DNA of 64,000 bases from Celoporthe dispersa (lineage: Eukaryota; Ascomycota; Sordariomycetes; Diaporthales; Cryphonectriaceae), in assembly GCA_016584495.1 (NCBI GenBank), contig WAID01000003.1:3410001-3474000 (forward strand). The letters run 5' to 3'. The translations under genes and the position numbers were made by a program. The notes under the pieces are model-generated. The model saw only the letters and a program-made list of their open reading frames with translations. It searched no databases and was not told the DNA's origin. Positions 20,575 through 32,724 of the stretch are shown in pieces (position 1 is the first letter of the stretch; every line of letters starts with the position of its first letter).

Positions 20575-22176
20575 TTACCGCCAGTACTCCCCTCCCTGGC
20601 CCCCGTTGGGGTTGGAGAAGCTCCTCTGCGGCTGCGTCTCGAACCCGTCGTCATGTATCTGGGAGCTGGGGTTCGAGAAGCTGCGGTTGGGAACACCAGG
20701 CAGGGGGAGCGCTAGGAGGCATACCAGGCGGTGGGCTGTGCATGCCGCCAAAGCCGTTGTTGTCGATGGGGGAGAAGCTGTCCGAGTAAGGGTCGTGCGT
20801 GTTGTAGCCGTTGGGGGTGCCCGGTGGCGACGCCACGCCAGGGCCGTTCCGCAGCAAGGGTCTCGACGCCGCGGCGCTCATGCCAGCCGCACCGGCCGCC
20901 ATGCTGAGGGACCCGACCCTCTCGTGGTTGGGCTCGCTGTAGTCGGGCACCTGGACCTCGCGCGTGGCAATGCCCGTCTTGGCGTCGTACACGGGCTGAG
21001 CCTCGGCGAAGCCGTCCGGGTTGATGCCCCTGGCCTTGTACCCTTCCATCTCCAGGCGCTCGTCCTCCATCTTCTGCGCTGCCATCTGGGCCTCCAGGGT
21101 GCCCCTCTTGCGCTGGCGGATGCAGTAGAAGCCGGCGTAGGCCACCAGGCCCAGGGCGGCGGCCCCGCTGCAGGCGAAGATGGCCGACTTGGTACCTGTC
21201 GAGAGGCTGTTGAACTTCTCGGAGATGCTCTCGGCGGGCGCGGCGTTCAGGGTCTCCTCGGCTGTGGAGTTCTTGTCGGTGCTGTGGGCGGAGGGAGATG
21301 GCTGTCAGCATGGGGGGCGCGCCGGAGGATCAGGACAGGAAAAGGGCTTACTTGAGCATCTCAATGCTGGACCACGTGCCGGTCATGTCGGTATAGTTGT
21401 AAGCAGTACCCCGTCCGTAGTCGGTGACCTTGACGCTCTGGACAGCCATGGTGTAGGGCCCATTGTCGTAGTCGGTCTCACCGCCGGCCCACTCGATGGT
21501 ACCCTTGGCGTTGTCCGGATCACCTCCAGCCCAGGGACCAATGTACACCCTCATGGGGGTCTGCGGGTAGCTGTGCGTGTTGTTGGCCTCTTCGGGGGTC
21601 AGGGGAGCGCTTGAGCTCGCCGTCAATGTACCACTGGAGGCTGCTGTTGGTCCAGTCGACGGTGTAGTTGTGGAAGGCGTCGAGGGTGCCTCCCGAGACC
21701 TCAAAGTCGCGCTCCCAGGTGATGTTGTTGAGGCCCTTGCCAAAGTAGTTGGTCTGGACGGCGGTGCCGTTGCCACCGACGAACTCGAGGTCGATCTCGT
21801 CGAGGTCGTCGGACAGAAGCATGACGGAGGAGATAATACCCTGGCCAGGGGCTGCCTTCATCCAGATCTCGACCCGGCCGCCAAAGATGTAGAACTCGGA
21901 GCGGATGGTCGGGGAGTCGCCCTTCTCGGAGATGGTAAAGTTTGCACCGGCGTCGGTCCAGGTGATGGCGTCCGAGGAGGCAGTGATGGTCCACATGGAA
22001 CTCGAGGGCGCGCTCGATGTGTTGAAGACCCATTCGTGCTCGGTGGCGAAGGCCGGGTCGGTGGGACACGTGGTGTTGGTGACGGGGTCACAGGAGCTGC
22101 TCGTCTGGGCGACGACGTGCTGCACCGCGCCCAGCAGGAAGGCCGCAGGCAGCACGAAGGCACGCGGAGACAACAT
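20575..22176 (-). CDS. CRH-family GH16 chitin-glucan transglycosylase with C-terminal membrane anchor
   Basis: Crosslinks chitin to beta-1,6/1,3-glucan in the cell wall. Start chosen at 22176, where the signal peptide MLSPRAFVLPAAFLLGAVQ begins; an earlier in-frame ATG at 22308 lacks this. The mature part starts with CRH-type cysteines (SSCDPVTNTTCP). It contains the catalytic motif DEIDLEFVG (two acidic catalytic residues), the GGRVEIWMKAAPGQG strand and HNYTVDW. Exon 1 ends at 21352 and exon 2 is 21281-20575. After the intron come a Ser/Thr-rich stretch, one transmembrane helix (SAIFACSGAAALGLVAYAGF) followed by RQRKRG, and a cytoplasmic tail ending GGEYWR. Extra bases in the G runs at 21602-21605 and 20705-20709 break the frame. 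The membrane helix in place of a GPI signal separates it from Crh1-type enzymes. Confidence 0.88.
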
Positions 22177-25100
22177 GGTGGAAGAGAAGGAGGAGGAAGC
22201 GGTAGGTGGAGGAGGAGGAAGGCGCAAAGTCGAGCCGGGTTCGAGTCGACTTTTTGTCTGTCCAGTCCCGACAAGGTGTGGGAGACAGTGGCTTTGCGAA
22301 TGCCGCACAGGCTGGCACGGCCGGGTATGCCAAGTCGTTGGGGGGCCCAGCAGACAGCAGGAAACGAAGGAGGAGAAGAAAACAATATGCCGGGGGACCA
22401 GATGGCAGAAGGGTCAATGCTGGGCTCGAGGGCTCGAGATCCGAAGGAGGACGACGAGCCTGAGGACAGCAAGGAGACGGATGCACGATACCGATATCCC
22501 CACCAAGGTATGTCTACTTGCTCGTCCTGCTACCGTAGTCCGGTCGAGATAAACACGCGACAGACAGGAAGAACAATGCGGGGGGGAGGAAGACAGAAGG
22601 AGTGACAAATGTTGACTCGGAGGCCAACCAAAAGGAATGTGTGTGTATACCCAATGGGCAAGTTTAGGGAGCGTGGTGACCAAAGTGTGTTGTGGTCGGG
22701 GAATGTGATGGTGATGAGGATGGACAGGAGAGAGTTTGACCAGGACCCCAGGGAGGGAGCGACAAGAAAAAGAGGAGCAGAGGGGAGAGGGGGGGGGAGG
22801 AAACGGAAAATCGGTAGAGGAAAAGAAGGATGATAAAAAGACCCACACCCTACGAGGGTTCCAATCAATAGGTAGGGCAGGGGAAGAGAAGGCGGCCAGA
22901 CAAGAGGGATCAAGGGAGGAGGGAAGGAAAAAAAAAAAGAGAGAGAAAAAAGGAAAAAAAAAAAAAGAAAAGGGGGTTACATTGGTGCTGTGAGTACACA
23001 ACACAAGCACAAGCACAAGCACAGGCACAGGCACAGGCCGATAGACAGATAGAAATATGCATAGTACTATAGTTGATGCAGATGCAGACGTGAAGACTAG
23101 AGAGCAATCAAGCCAGAGAGGTAGGCCAAACTCCACCCCAACGACTGCACCGGGCTGAGCTGAGCTGCATCCTCACCTTGGCTGTCTTCTGTCCTCGTCA
23201 AACAAGATCCAGCGTGGTGGGATTTTCGTTTGTTCGGAGGGCGATCCAGAGAGAAGGGACGAGGGCAGAGAGAGGTGAGACTACCCCCGTTCTCTCTCTC
23301 TCTCTCGCCTCCCTACGCCGGGGAGTAATTTGCCTCTGGCCTGTCACGAAGTCTAGTCGAGCCGTATCGACGTATCAGAGCGAAGCGTCCGAGATTTGAT
23401 AGAGACTCGGGCGCCTCACAGGCCAGACAGGCCTCCCTCTTTGGGCCTAGACCCACGCTGGGGGGCCCGTCATACCCGCCCGTTGAAACCCATGGAAGGA
23501 GAACACCCAACCCCCCACCCACCCCCCCCAAGCGGACCCCACGCAGCTCCTCCCACAGCCCAAAGTCCAGCCCACGGACAGAACACAATTCGACGGGGGA
23601 GACAAACAGAGGAAAAGCATGGTGAGAAGATCCCCAAGGGTCCCCCAACTAGTGTGTTACATGCTAGAGCACCAGAGTGAGCCTGGAGACGCAGTAATGC
23701 AGGAACACGTTCTGGTTTCCAGGGCTGATGCCAGATCCCTGGGGCCCCCCTCACAGGCACATCAACTCCTGTCCTTACCCCTGCGCTATCACCCTTCAAC
23801 CCCCCTGTGCCACCCCTGTAGTGCCCCTGCCCCATCCCTGCAGATCTCTCCGCCGGCTCCCTGTCTCCAGCAAGGATCGCGGCTCTGACGGATGCCAAGC
23901 CTCATCTTTTTAGCCGATAGTCCCCAGACGCTAGGCCAGAATTGGGCTAGACTGCGGGACGACCCACCAGCAGGTACCGTACCGCTCCTGCCCTCGTCTC
24001 TCTGCTCGGCCACAGGGACGGGAGTCGGTATGGGCCACGAGATTATCACGATGACTACCCATCCACATCTGCCCGCCAATATACCTCCGTATGGATATTG
24101 AAATTCCCTCATATCTGTTCTTCGTATTCTCTCTCTCTCCCTCTCTCCTTTGCCAGAACTCCTCACGATAGGTACTGGGCCATTATTTCAAACATCCCTT
24201 CGATCCCGAGTCAGCCGTGCCGGATTCCGTCTCCTTCTGTCTCAAAGTACGGACGTATGCGGTCCAGGACAGTCCGGACAGGTGAAGAGGACTATCGACG
24301 GTTGAACCCAGGGTGGCGATTATTTTTATACTCACTCATTTCTCTCGAGAGGGGCCCCGACGGGTGACGGATGGCGGATGGGATCCTCATGATCGGCTGC
24401 TCCATCTGCTTCCTCTTCGCGGAGGGCCTATGCACGACGCCCACTGTTCTTCACAGCCGTCGTGGGCCGATGCTCTCTGGCTGTAGAGGAGACGGAATGT
24501 CTGTGGCAGACGATGCCGGGCCCCGAGACACCTGAAGACTTGAATCCGGCCCCCAATGTGCAGCCGTGATTGTAGGTTGGCTGCCCAGCCAGGATCAGTG
24601 AGGATATACAACTCGCCAATAGGCCGAACTGTTTCTGAAAGGAGGGCCCTTCCCGCTGTCTCTGCTCTGTACATGGCGTGGCGTGGTGTGTGACAGTCCC
24701 GGTCTTGGCCTCACCTGGGATACACGCAAGAGACCGCATCGACCTCTCCGATCACAATGGCAGACTACGTCTCGGCAGCCTTCATGGTTGGCCTTGGCAT
24801 CTGCTTCGAAGATGCGGTTTTCTCGAGTGCAATAAGGATGACATCGACGCTGGGATGGTGACAAGGAGAGATCGTGGCCCCGAGCCTGAATCGCAACATA
24901 TGACGAGGCAGTCGTACCTCCAGGGCTCAACAGAGCTGACGGCAGGTGACACGACTCCTCCAGTGTCACATTTCCATTTCGTTGCCACAGACCAGCGCCA
25001 TAGACCAATGTGGTGTCACTGTGCCCCGTAGTCCTACCTGCGGCGCCGGTGACTGCCGGCAGGACGGCCTTCGTCTATCGATCCTCGTCTCTTCCTCATC

Positions 25101-25583
25101 GCCCCTCTCGAACGAGATTTGACAACCACCTTGATGAATGTTTCGGGACCTGCTCGCCGCCTACGGATGGCTGCCTCTTCATCTATCACAGGCGGGCTGC
25201 CACTAGGGTCCGAAGACTGTCATGCTTGTGATGCTGAGGAGGTTAATGGGCTCCCTCAGGGAATCTGCACTATACGTCTGCCTCTGGCTGGGCCTGAGCT
25301 GCGAAGAGCCTGCGATATGACCTCTGGCAATAATCTAGCAGGGCCCACAAACTCCTATGGTAACACTACACGGCATCACCAGAGAGGTTCCGACTATAAA
25401 AGGACTCACCTCATACCTTGCTTAACGTTAGGGCCCGAGGCAGCATCCAGCTGAATGCTCTCTCTCTCTCTCGCGGCATCACGACATTTGTTTGTTTCTT
25501 CTGAACGAGACTCAGTTCTTCAACACGATCTTGGTCTCGCGATCTGACAGGCCGAGGGTCTGCTCACTCGAACCCCCTTCGAG
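22177..25583. other. Large intergenic region, 3.4 kb
   Basis: No gene supported. The right-hand side of the CRH gene is its promoter. It contains purine-rich DNA at 22745-22975 with long A runs, a hexamer repeat at 23002-23037, a CT tract at 23297-23310 and near 24130-24150, and a TC tract at 25460-25475 just before the next gene. Open frames at 24400-25400 on both strands show no motif, signal peptide or intron structure. Confidence 0.5.
23002..23037. repeat. Hexamer tandem repeat (CACAAG)3(CACAGG)3
   Basis: Six tandem hexamers, three CACAAG followed by three CACAGG, in the upstream region of the CRH gene. The two sub-types are blocked, as expected from stepwise duplication. Confidence 0.85.
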
Positions 25584-26108
25584 ATGCGCGCCCAGTGTTT
25601 TATCCTCTGCGCCCAAGCCGTCCTCGGTGCATCCATACGAGATCGGTTCAGCAACTGTCCCACCTCCTGCTCCAGACCGCTCGAGGCCAGCTCTCACACA
25701 GCTGCCACCCTCGTCGAGGCCTACGCCGCCCTCATCGGCAACTACACGGCCGCCCTCGCCCAGAGCTTCCTCACCGACAACTTCACCGACACCTCCGACA
25801 GCATCAACGCCCTCGCGGGCTTTCCTCTGGGCTCCGTGACTTTCTCTTCCAAGCAGGCCTTCATGGACAGCCAGGCAAGCCAGCCTAGGGTCCCGCTCGT
25901 AGTCACCGCCACCAGCGCCGTAGGCTGTGACACGCTCGTCCTCCGCTGGACGCAGACTTTTGGTGCAGACGACCTGCCTGTCGCGGGCATCAGCGTCTTG
26001 TCCTTTGTGTGTAAGGATCCGGGGCAGTGGAGGCTGAAGACGCTGGAGACCGAGTTCAACAGCCTTGTCTACTATCGAGATATGGGAGGGAGTTGTTCTC
26101 TCTCGTGA
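25584..26108 (+). CDS. Secreted NTF2-like (SnoaL-type) protein
   Basis: Single exon of 174 codons. The N-terminus MRAQCFILCAQAVLGASIRD fits a short signal peptide. The rest follows the fungal secreted NTF2-like family: a helix LVEAYAALIGNYTAALAQSF, the strand FLTDNFTDTSDSINALAGFP, FPLGSVTFSSKQAFMD, then TATSAVGCDTLVLRWTQTF, PVAGISVLSF, and a terminal LETEFNSLVYYRDMGGSC. These cone-shaped barrels bind small hydrophobic ligands or act as isomerases; no activity can be assigned here. N-glycosylation sites NYT and NFT. Intact frame. The neighbours give no functional context. Confidence 0.8.
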   Translation: MRAQCFILCAQAVLGASIRDRFSNCPTSCSRPLEASSHTAATLVEAYAALIGNYTAALAQSFLTDNFTDTSDSINALAGFPLGSVTFSSKQAFMDSQASQPRVPLVVTATSAVGCDTLVLRWTQTFGADDLPVAGISVLSFVCKDPGQWRLKTLETEFNSLVYYRDMGGSCSLS

Positions 26109-27096
26109 GTGAAGAGGTCTTGTGGGGGAAAGGGGGAGATGATGTAGGCGTCCTGAGTCAGACTGACTGTGTTCCTGGGTTTTGGGAGGGGGGAAGCGGG
26201 CCGAAGGTAGTTCATGCAAGCAGCGGCACCTCCCGAGGATACACCAAAGAGCCCATAAGCAAGCTGGCTTGCTTGGCTGACGCAGTAACGGGACGAGAGT
26301 TCATTAGGACGTTTGTGTTGCCCTGGGGTCGATCATGTTGACTTGACACACGAGGAGGAGAAAGACCCGAAACCTTCCCCCTCAGGTGATCACTGTCACC
26401 TTGAGTCGTGCGTAGTTAGGATCAGGAATCAGAGACAGGATTTGTTTCCTTGTCCATGCAAGCGCTCCATCGTTTCTCGTCGACATAGCACTCACTGACC
26501 GGGCCAGGTAAGTCCTCGCCACACCCTGAGCATGACCACAGCAGAGGCACCTGGCGCGTCGTGCCTAGTAAGCAGAGCAATCAACCACTTCTCCCTCACG
26601 CCCATGTCTGTTCTGTGGCTTCGCGAAGCAACATACTGTAAGAGTATGTATCCCTTTCCTCCCCTCCCCCCCCCCCCGTTTTCTCAGGTTGGCGGCCCGT
26701 GCATTTTTGTTTTATTTACGACGGAGGATATCTACTATGGTAGACCTCTCGGAGCTGATCTCCTGTTACGGCGATATTACCGGCATGAGTGGGCACTATT
26801 TCGACCCCCACATGATACATTCGCCAATCTCCACCGCCGTCGTTCCATCATTTTTGTGGTCAGTCTGTCCTATTTCGTGCTTCTCGTTTGACCATCTTGA
26901 CTATAAAAATAAAGAAAGCCTCGGAAAGAACAGACGACTAACTTAAAGAGACGAAACGTTTGTGTTTTTACGTGAGCGGGAAAGAAGAAAAAAATAAAGA
27001 AAAGAGAGAAAGCCAAACAAGAGAGTCACCACTCGGGATACCTTTGATATTATTACCAACCTCAAAAGCCTCTCTCATCACTCTACAAAACTTACA
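26109..27096. other. Intergenic, promoter of the calmodulin-like gene
   Basis: No gene seen. A C run at 26668-26678 and an A-rich stretch at 26985-27015 are the only notable features; the latter is close upstream of the calmodulin-like start codon. Confidence 0.5.
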
Positions 27097-28199
27097 ATGG
27101 TGAGACTCAAAAACCCTCGTCTCTCATGATCTTTCAAGGCCACGTGGCACTCCTTTTGCAGTCTTGAGCTTCCCGGACGCCAACAGAGAAGCTGACCGGC
27201 TTATGACGACAACAGGCTACGGGCAGACAGCTGAGCACCGAGGAGATCGCCATCTTCCGCGAGTGCTTCAATGAATACGTGAGTCTCCCTCAGCGGACCC
27301 CGCCCTTCTCGTCCCTACCCTGGCTTCTGCGACCTTCATCTGGAGCTGAGGCGCCAGCTGATCACATGCGCAGGATCAAGATCGAGGTGGCAACATCTCC
27401 GTCGAGGAGTTCGGCCGCGTGATGCGCAAGACGAACTCGTCCATCACCGACGACGAGGTCTCCAAGATCATCAAGGAGGTCGACCTCGACGGCGATGGCA
27501 CCATCAACTTTGACGGTAAGAAGAGAAGAAAATTATAAAGGAGCACAGAATGGAACAGTAGCTCTTCCCCTGCGTCCTCCGCGCCGACCTGGCCAGAGGG
27601 AGCACACCCCCCTGGCTGCGCCCGCCCTGAGCATATCCGCGAACAAGACGACTGACCTCCACAACACACCAGAGTTCATCACTATGATGACCGGACAGCC
27701 ATACAAGTCTCCCGAGCCGGCTGGTACCGCGGAGGAGACCAAGACCGAGGGTACGCCCCCAGGCACCGCAATCAAGTCTCCTACTAGCGCAGGCGCCGTC
27801 CGCGGCCTCAGCACCATGTCGGCCAGGCTGCAGCGTCAACGGCTTGCTAACCAGGTTTACAAGGACGCGTGGGCGGCAACTGATCCCACCCTCAAGGCAT
27901 CAATCACCCCGGACGAGCTGGCTGTGGTCGCCGCCAAGGCGGGGCTGAGCGTGACCGGCGCGGACTTGGAGGAGCTGGTTGATACCGCGGACGGGGAGGG
28001 GAGGATTACTTGTAAGTTCTAAGGCCTGCATCCATTCACAGGGCGCCTAAAGTGGGGAGAGAGGGGGGGGGGGCGGATATTTCAACTTTGGGTGTCTTGT
28101 TGCTGACTTGTATCTCCTCAACGCGTAGACGAAAGGTTCCTCGACTTTGCCAAGAGACAGGAGGTGGACGATATCCTGAGTGGGTATGAGGAGGAGTAA
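27097..28199 (+). CDS. Divergent calmodulin-like EF-hand protein
   Basis: Exons: 27097-27099, 27216-27278, 27374-27515, 27673-28011 and 28129-28199. The first exon is the ATG alone, directly followed by GTGAG; the start-codon-only exon recalls fungal calmodulin genes. The N-lobe opens QLSTEEIAIFRECFNEY as in calmodulin. EF-1 is DQDRGGNISVEE and EF-2 the fully canonical DLDGDGTINFDE, followed by FITMMTG. A linker of about 60 residues rich in Pro, Thr and Glu then replaces the central helix. The C-lobe loops are degenerate: DPTLKASITPDE lacks the central Asp/Gly, and TADGEGRITYER lacks the final Glu. Predicted: a calcium sensor binding two ions in the N-lobe only. All four introns join in phase and the frame is intact. 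Confidence 0.88.
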
Positions 28200-28934
28200 C
28201 CAGGTAGCATTCTTGGCCACCAACATAGGTCTAACAAGAGCAGGCGAAGAATGAAACACTGTTGCCTCCTGGGCAGAGAATATGTAACAGTTCATGCTCT
28301 TGAAAAAGTCTAGCTGTAAAAAAAGAGGGGACAAACAGTCCTACTTTATAGCATGCTAATATCTGCTGGTAAAAGAATTGTCTGGATACTTGACAGTTAG
28401 ACACACGGAACGATCCTTGAGGCCGTGACGGTACATTCGTGAAAGCCAGCTCCCTCCAAGACCTTTACTATATATACTTCACAGGTGCACATTCCAAGGC
28501 CGATATTGCAATCCTTACATGGCTTTATCGGAGTCCGCGTGGCTATGTTGGCTTTGTGGCTCTCAAAGCATAGATTGCTTACTATTCGACTCGTATTATG
28601 ATAATTATGTAAAGTCGTGTAGCGCAGCCTGTCTCTACTTGGACAATGATGACATGGTGAGGTTCGTATCAAGGAGATGATGGTCGTTGAAATGTCACCT
28701 GGCTCTTCTCCCACAAGACACTCTAGCTCCTCAAAGTATGGAAATGATTTAGACGTGATTACAACTATCAGAAAGTGACTAAGATGAAGCCAACCCGGGT
28801 ATCAATTCAAAGTCAACGCGCGCGGGGCACCAGAGGGATTTGTAATATGCTCGCCTCAACTTTTTCCCCCTCTTTTTCTTCCTCTCCCAGGTCTCGGTGT
28901 GTGGTCGATCGGGTTACTTCCTGAACTCACACCT
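28200..28934. other. Convergent spacer
   Basis: No gene seen between the calmodulin-like gene and the convergent dehydrogenase gene. T-rich stretch near 28860-28890 precedes the dehydrogenase 3' end. Confidence 0.5.
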
Positions 28935-30168
28935 TTATGCAATGGGCTGGGTCAGGTCGACGAGGATCTTGACGTGATTGTCCTTGTCCTCGATGAGCGT
29001 CTTGAAGCCTTCGTCTGCGACCTTGTCCATGGCGACCTTCTTGGTGATCATGCCTTCAGGCTTCATCTTCCCAGATGCGATGGCGTCGATGACCGCCTCG
29101 AAGTCTCCGTGGACATATGTAGCAACTATGACAGCCAGGTCAGTACGTCTTCGTCTCTCTTTGTTTTTGCCTTTCCTTTTCTTTTTTCTTCTTCGTCCTC
29201 TTCTCGCCGTCTCTTCGAGGGGGAGGGGGGGGGGGTTGTATGTAAAAAGTACTCACCTCCCATATAGGCACGCTCGCGAAAGACGATATCATTCATGTTC
29301 AGGGTAGCCCTCTTCTCCCAGACAGCGACATTGACCAGCGTGCCCCTGGCCTTGATGGCCTTGAAGGCAGAGTCGACAGCGACCTGCACACCGGCACAGT
29401 CAAACCCGACATCAGCGCCCAGGCCACCCGTCAGCTTCTCGACCTCCGCCACAAGATCGGTGGTGGTCGGGTCGATGACGTGATGGGCACCAAACTGCGT
29501 GGCGAACTCACGGCGGCGCCTGGCCACCTCGGAGACGATGATGTTCTTGCAGCCTCTGCTGACGAGCGCCTGGATGACAGAGAGGCCGATGGGACCCCCT
29601 CCCAGGACCAGGGCCGAGTCGCCTTCCTTGAAGGGCGAGATGTCGACCGAGTGCCAGCCGACGGCGAGGGGTTCGACCAGGGCGCCGACCTCGAGGGAGA
29701 TGTTGTCGGGCAGCGGCTTGACAGCCACGGCGGGGGCCAGGGTGGTCTCCTGCATGCCGCCGCCCCAGCCCGACAGGCCCAGGAAGCCGTTGCCGTCGCA
29801 GCAGTTGACCAGGCCGCGCTTGCAGGACCGGCAGCTGTCGTCCCAGAGCGTGGGCTGCACGCACACCCTGTCGCCGGGCTTGACGTGGGTGACGCCCTCG
29901 CCGACCTCCTCGATGACGCCTGAGAACTCGTGGCCTATGGTGAGGGGGAAGGGTCTCACCCGTGAGGGGGGTGCGGGTGGCCTGGGGTGGGGATGAGGTT
30001 GGCGCCGCCGATGTACTCGTGAAGGTCGGTCCCGCAGATGCCGCAGAACTTGGGGGCGAGACGGACCCAGCCTGGCTTGACGGCGGCCGGGGCGGGAACC
30101 TTTTCCAGGCGGATGTCTCGCTGGCCGTGGAACCGCACAGCGTTGATGGTGGTTGCGTTGGAAGACAT
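28935..30168 (-). CDS. Zinc-dependent medium-chain dehydrogenase, (R,R)-2,3-butanediol dehydrogenase type
   Basis: Probably oxidises 2,3-butanediol/acetoin or a related polyol with NAD(P). Starts MSSNATTINAVRFHGQRDIR at 30168. Seen in order: the catalytic zinc ligands in GICGTDLHEYIGG and IGHEFSG, the structural-zinc cysteines in SCRSCKRGLVNCC, GFLGLSGWGGG, the EPLAVGWHSV motif, and the Rossmann GGGPIGLSVIQA. An intron splits exon 1 (30168-29257) from exon 2 (29125-28935); joined, the text reads AYMG-VATYVHGDFEAVIDA. Two G runs on the plus strand, 29966-29971 and 29944-29948, each carry one base too many, 20 bp apart. Correcting both links TPGHPHPLTGETLPLTIGHEF. Alternative substrate: sorbitol or xylitol. 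Confidence 0.87.
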
Positions 30169-32724
30169 AACTACTCCCTGTCTCTTGTTCTTTCTTTCTT
30201 TCTTTTTTTTCGAGGTGTGAGGGGGGTGGGTGGAGATCTGAAAGAGGAGAACAGCGATGTGTTGTGTGTTTGTGCGTGCAAGTAATCAAGTGTGAAAAGT
30301 ATATATCGAAGACAAGAGGTGTGGTGCAACCTGGAGGAGGAGGAGGAGAGGGGGGGGGGAAGAAAGGCGGAAGACATGAGGCGGGAAGGGGCGACGGCTC
30401 TATATACTAATGGCAGTCACGACCCTCCTCCTTCCCCCTCCAAGGCCCTCAAGGATCGATGAGACTCACACACACATCATCGTGCTGTCAGTGAGTATCT
30501 GTCTGGTGATGACCCTTTTTCGTACCTTACCCGGCTGGGCTTAGGAGGACATGTACATGGTGTGACGGCAGGTATCGCAACCCACCATGCACAAGTGGCT
30601 CGATAGGTGAGGCCCAAGTGAGGAGGTCCATCTCTTCCCCCGCCCCCCTCTCACCTCTCTCCCTTTTCCTTTCTAATTATATCTTATCGACGGAGGAATT
30701 ATAACAGTTGACATATGGTTAGAAAGAGATGATGCTGGCTATCCTGTTCGCCTTATCGAGCCCACCAGAAAGAATGTTCTTCTCCGTAGTCGCTGGTCCC
30801 ATTTAATCATTCTGCAGAGCGGCGATCAACAATTAATGGGGAGGGGGATGGATAAATACTACCATAGTACATGCACCCCGCATCCTGATCAGCCAAGGCG
30901 GGTGGGGAAAAGGTCAAGTACTGCTGTACTATGTACAGTATCGAGAATGGCTGCATAAGTACTTCCAAGTACACACATACGTGCAGAATACATAGTAAGC
31001 AGTCGAAAAAGAGTACCTCACCTATGCACCTGGGAGCGAGATCCTTCTCCTTCTCCTCCCGTGCTGTAGCTGGCAAGACCTCAACTTCCCTAATCAATGT
31101 CAGCCCGCAGTGAGGGGTATGGATTGCATAGGTGTATGCAGGCTAGACCCTCGCTCGCTTGGAGGATATGGCAGTGATTCGATAATTTTTCCATTGGGAC
31201 ATAATACCGAAGGCCGAGAGGTGGCAAGGGGGAACTAAATAAATTAATCTTGAGTTCAGAAAGAAAATGTCATAACGAAAATATGTAATTGCAGTAGACC
31301 ACACGGGCTGAGAGACATTCCTATATGGTTAGGAGATGCAGAAAGGTAAGGAAGGTCTAGGAAGACCTCAGCAGGTATCTGCCGAGCTCTGAGGCCGTCG
31401 TTTCGATTCGAGGAAAAATTCCACCGCAGAAAAACCACCACACAAAATCTGGAGTCCCACAGTTTTTTTTTGGGGGGGGGGAGGGCGGGCCAGAACGACC
31501 GATCCTCTTTTGACAGCTTGCTGCGCCCCACGTCCTGAGGTGATTCACATCGTCCTCCTCGGGGAGGAGGAGAGGGAGCAAGTACTTCTGGAGTTTCGCC
31601 CTCGGGCCTCTCTGCCCTTCGTTCCCAGAACTCCGGTCCTCGGCTGGGCCCGCTGCGCTACGCATGCAGACATCGCGTGTTAGTGTGTCGAGTTGATCAC
31701 ATCCTTTCCCTCCAACCTCCAGCCTTTTCTTATCTTGACTGGCTTGGATTGTGTGCCTGCGCATGGGTACGATATCGAGTGGCTCAAACATACCACCAAG
31801 GGGCTACTCCAGGGTCAGAAGCAAAATGAGAATGACAGGAATTTGAAAAGAAAGAGGAAAAGATTGGTACAGCAGTAAAGACCATGTCCCCGAAAATGTG
31901 TACGTCTAATGCTCGTGCACAAACGCCTCGCGTGCAGACTTTGGCCAGCCTCTCTTCGCCTCAATAATTGACTCTTGATCTCGTCTAGATGGTTCTCTCG
32001 AACTAAACTGCCTTCAATCCGGAGCCCTCTTATCCTCTAACACAAAGTCACCTTATGTCAAGGGTCCGGCCACTTTGCCGGTAATACAGTATGGCATTCT
32101 TTACTAATGGGATCCCTTTGCATATGCAATTGGATCTTGGACTATTACCTTTGTTTTGCGCTTTTTGCCGTAGATTTGAGCCAGAGTCACGCATCGGAGA
32201 AATAATGCAGCAGGTGATGCGGGTTGTGTTGAGGACTGTCAGTATTATCACACCGGTGTGGCCCATGTCGCTATATATATCTTGTCATGGCTCCTATGAC
32301 GATCTGTGGGGGTATCTATAAGGTGCCCTCAGTGTTGCGGTACTGGCGCTTGTCATTTAGCCACAAAATCATAGCGGGCAACGTGATTGTTGTTTTGTTA
32401 GAAGAGGAAACAAGGGCAATATAGACACGAAGAGTTAGAGAAGGATAGTCGAGATAGAAAGGACCAGCTCGAAGGGGATTGCTAGTATTGCTGTAGCTCT
32501 TAACTCGAGGCGCAGGTACAACAGATTATTACGCTCAAGGATGTGTGTATCCTAACTTTCCACCACTGATGCATGATATCGTCTGGTCCCGTATTCTTAT
32601 ATCAAGGCCTGGGCGGGGCGGCGGTCGCCTCTGGTGATATAAAGCCAGCCGACCAACGTAACGGCCACCAAAGACTAGACCAATCGATGCGCATGCACCT
32701 ACCACAAATTTGAATGGCCATGTC
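30169..32724. other. Large intergenic region, 2.6 kb
   Basis: No gene supported. It starts with the promoter of the dehydrogenase (T-rich 30188-30212; G run 30350-30358). A T/G run lies at 31462-31482. Open frames near 31256-31791 and 32048-32321 show no recognisable motif. Base composition is lower in GC than the flanking genes. Confidence 0.5.

Noticed and set aside
22200..22260. A tRNA-like B-box (GGTTCGAGT) upstream of the CRH gene
   Set aside because: No matching A-box at the right distance and no acceptor stem can be drawn. No tRNA or rRNA gene was found anywhere in the window.
24400..25450. Overlapping open frames on both strands
   Set aside because: None has domain motifs, a signal peptide or consistent splicing, and the frames overlap each other; treated as intergenic.
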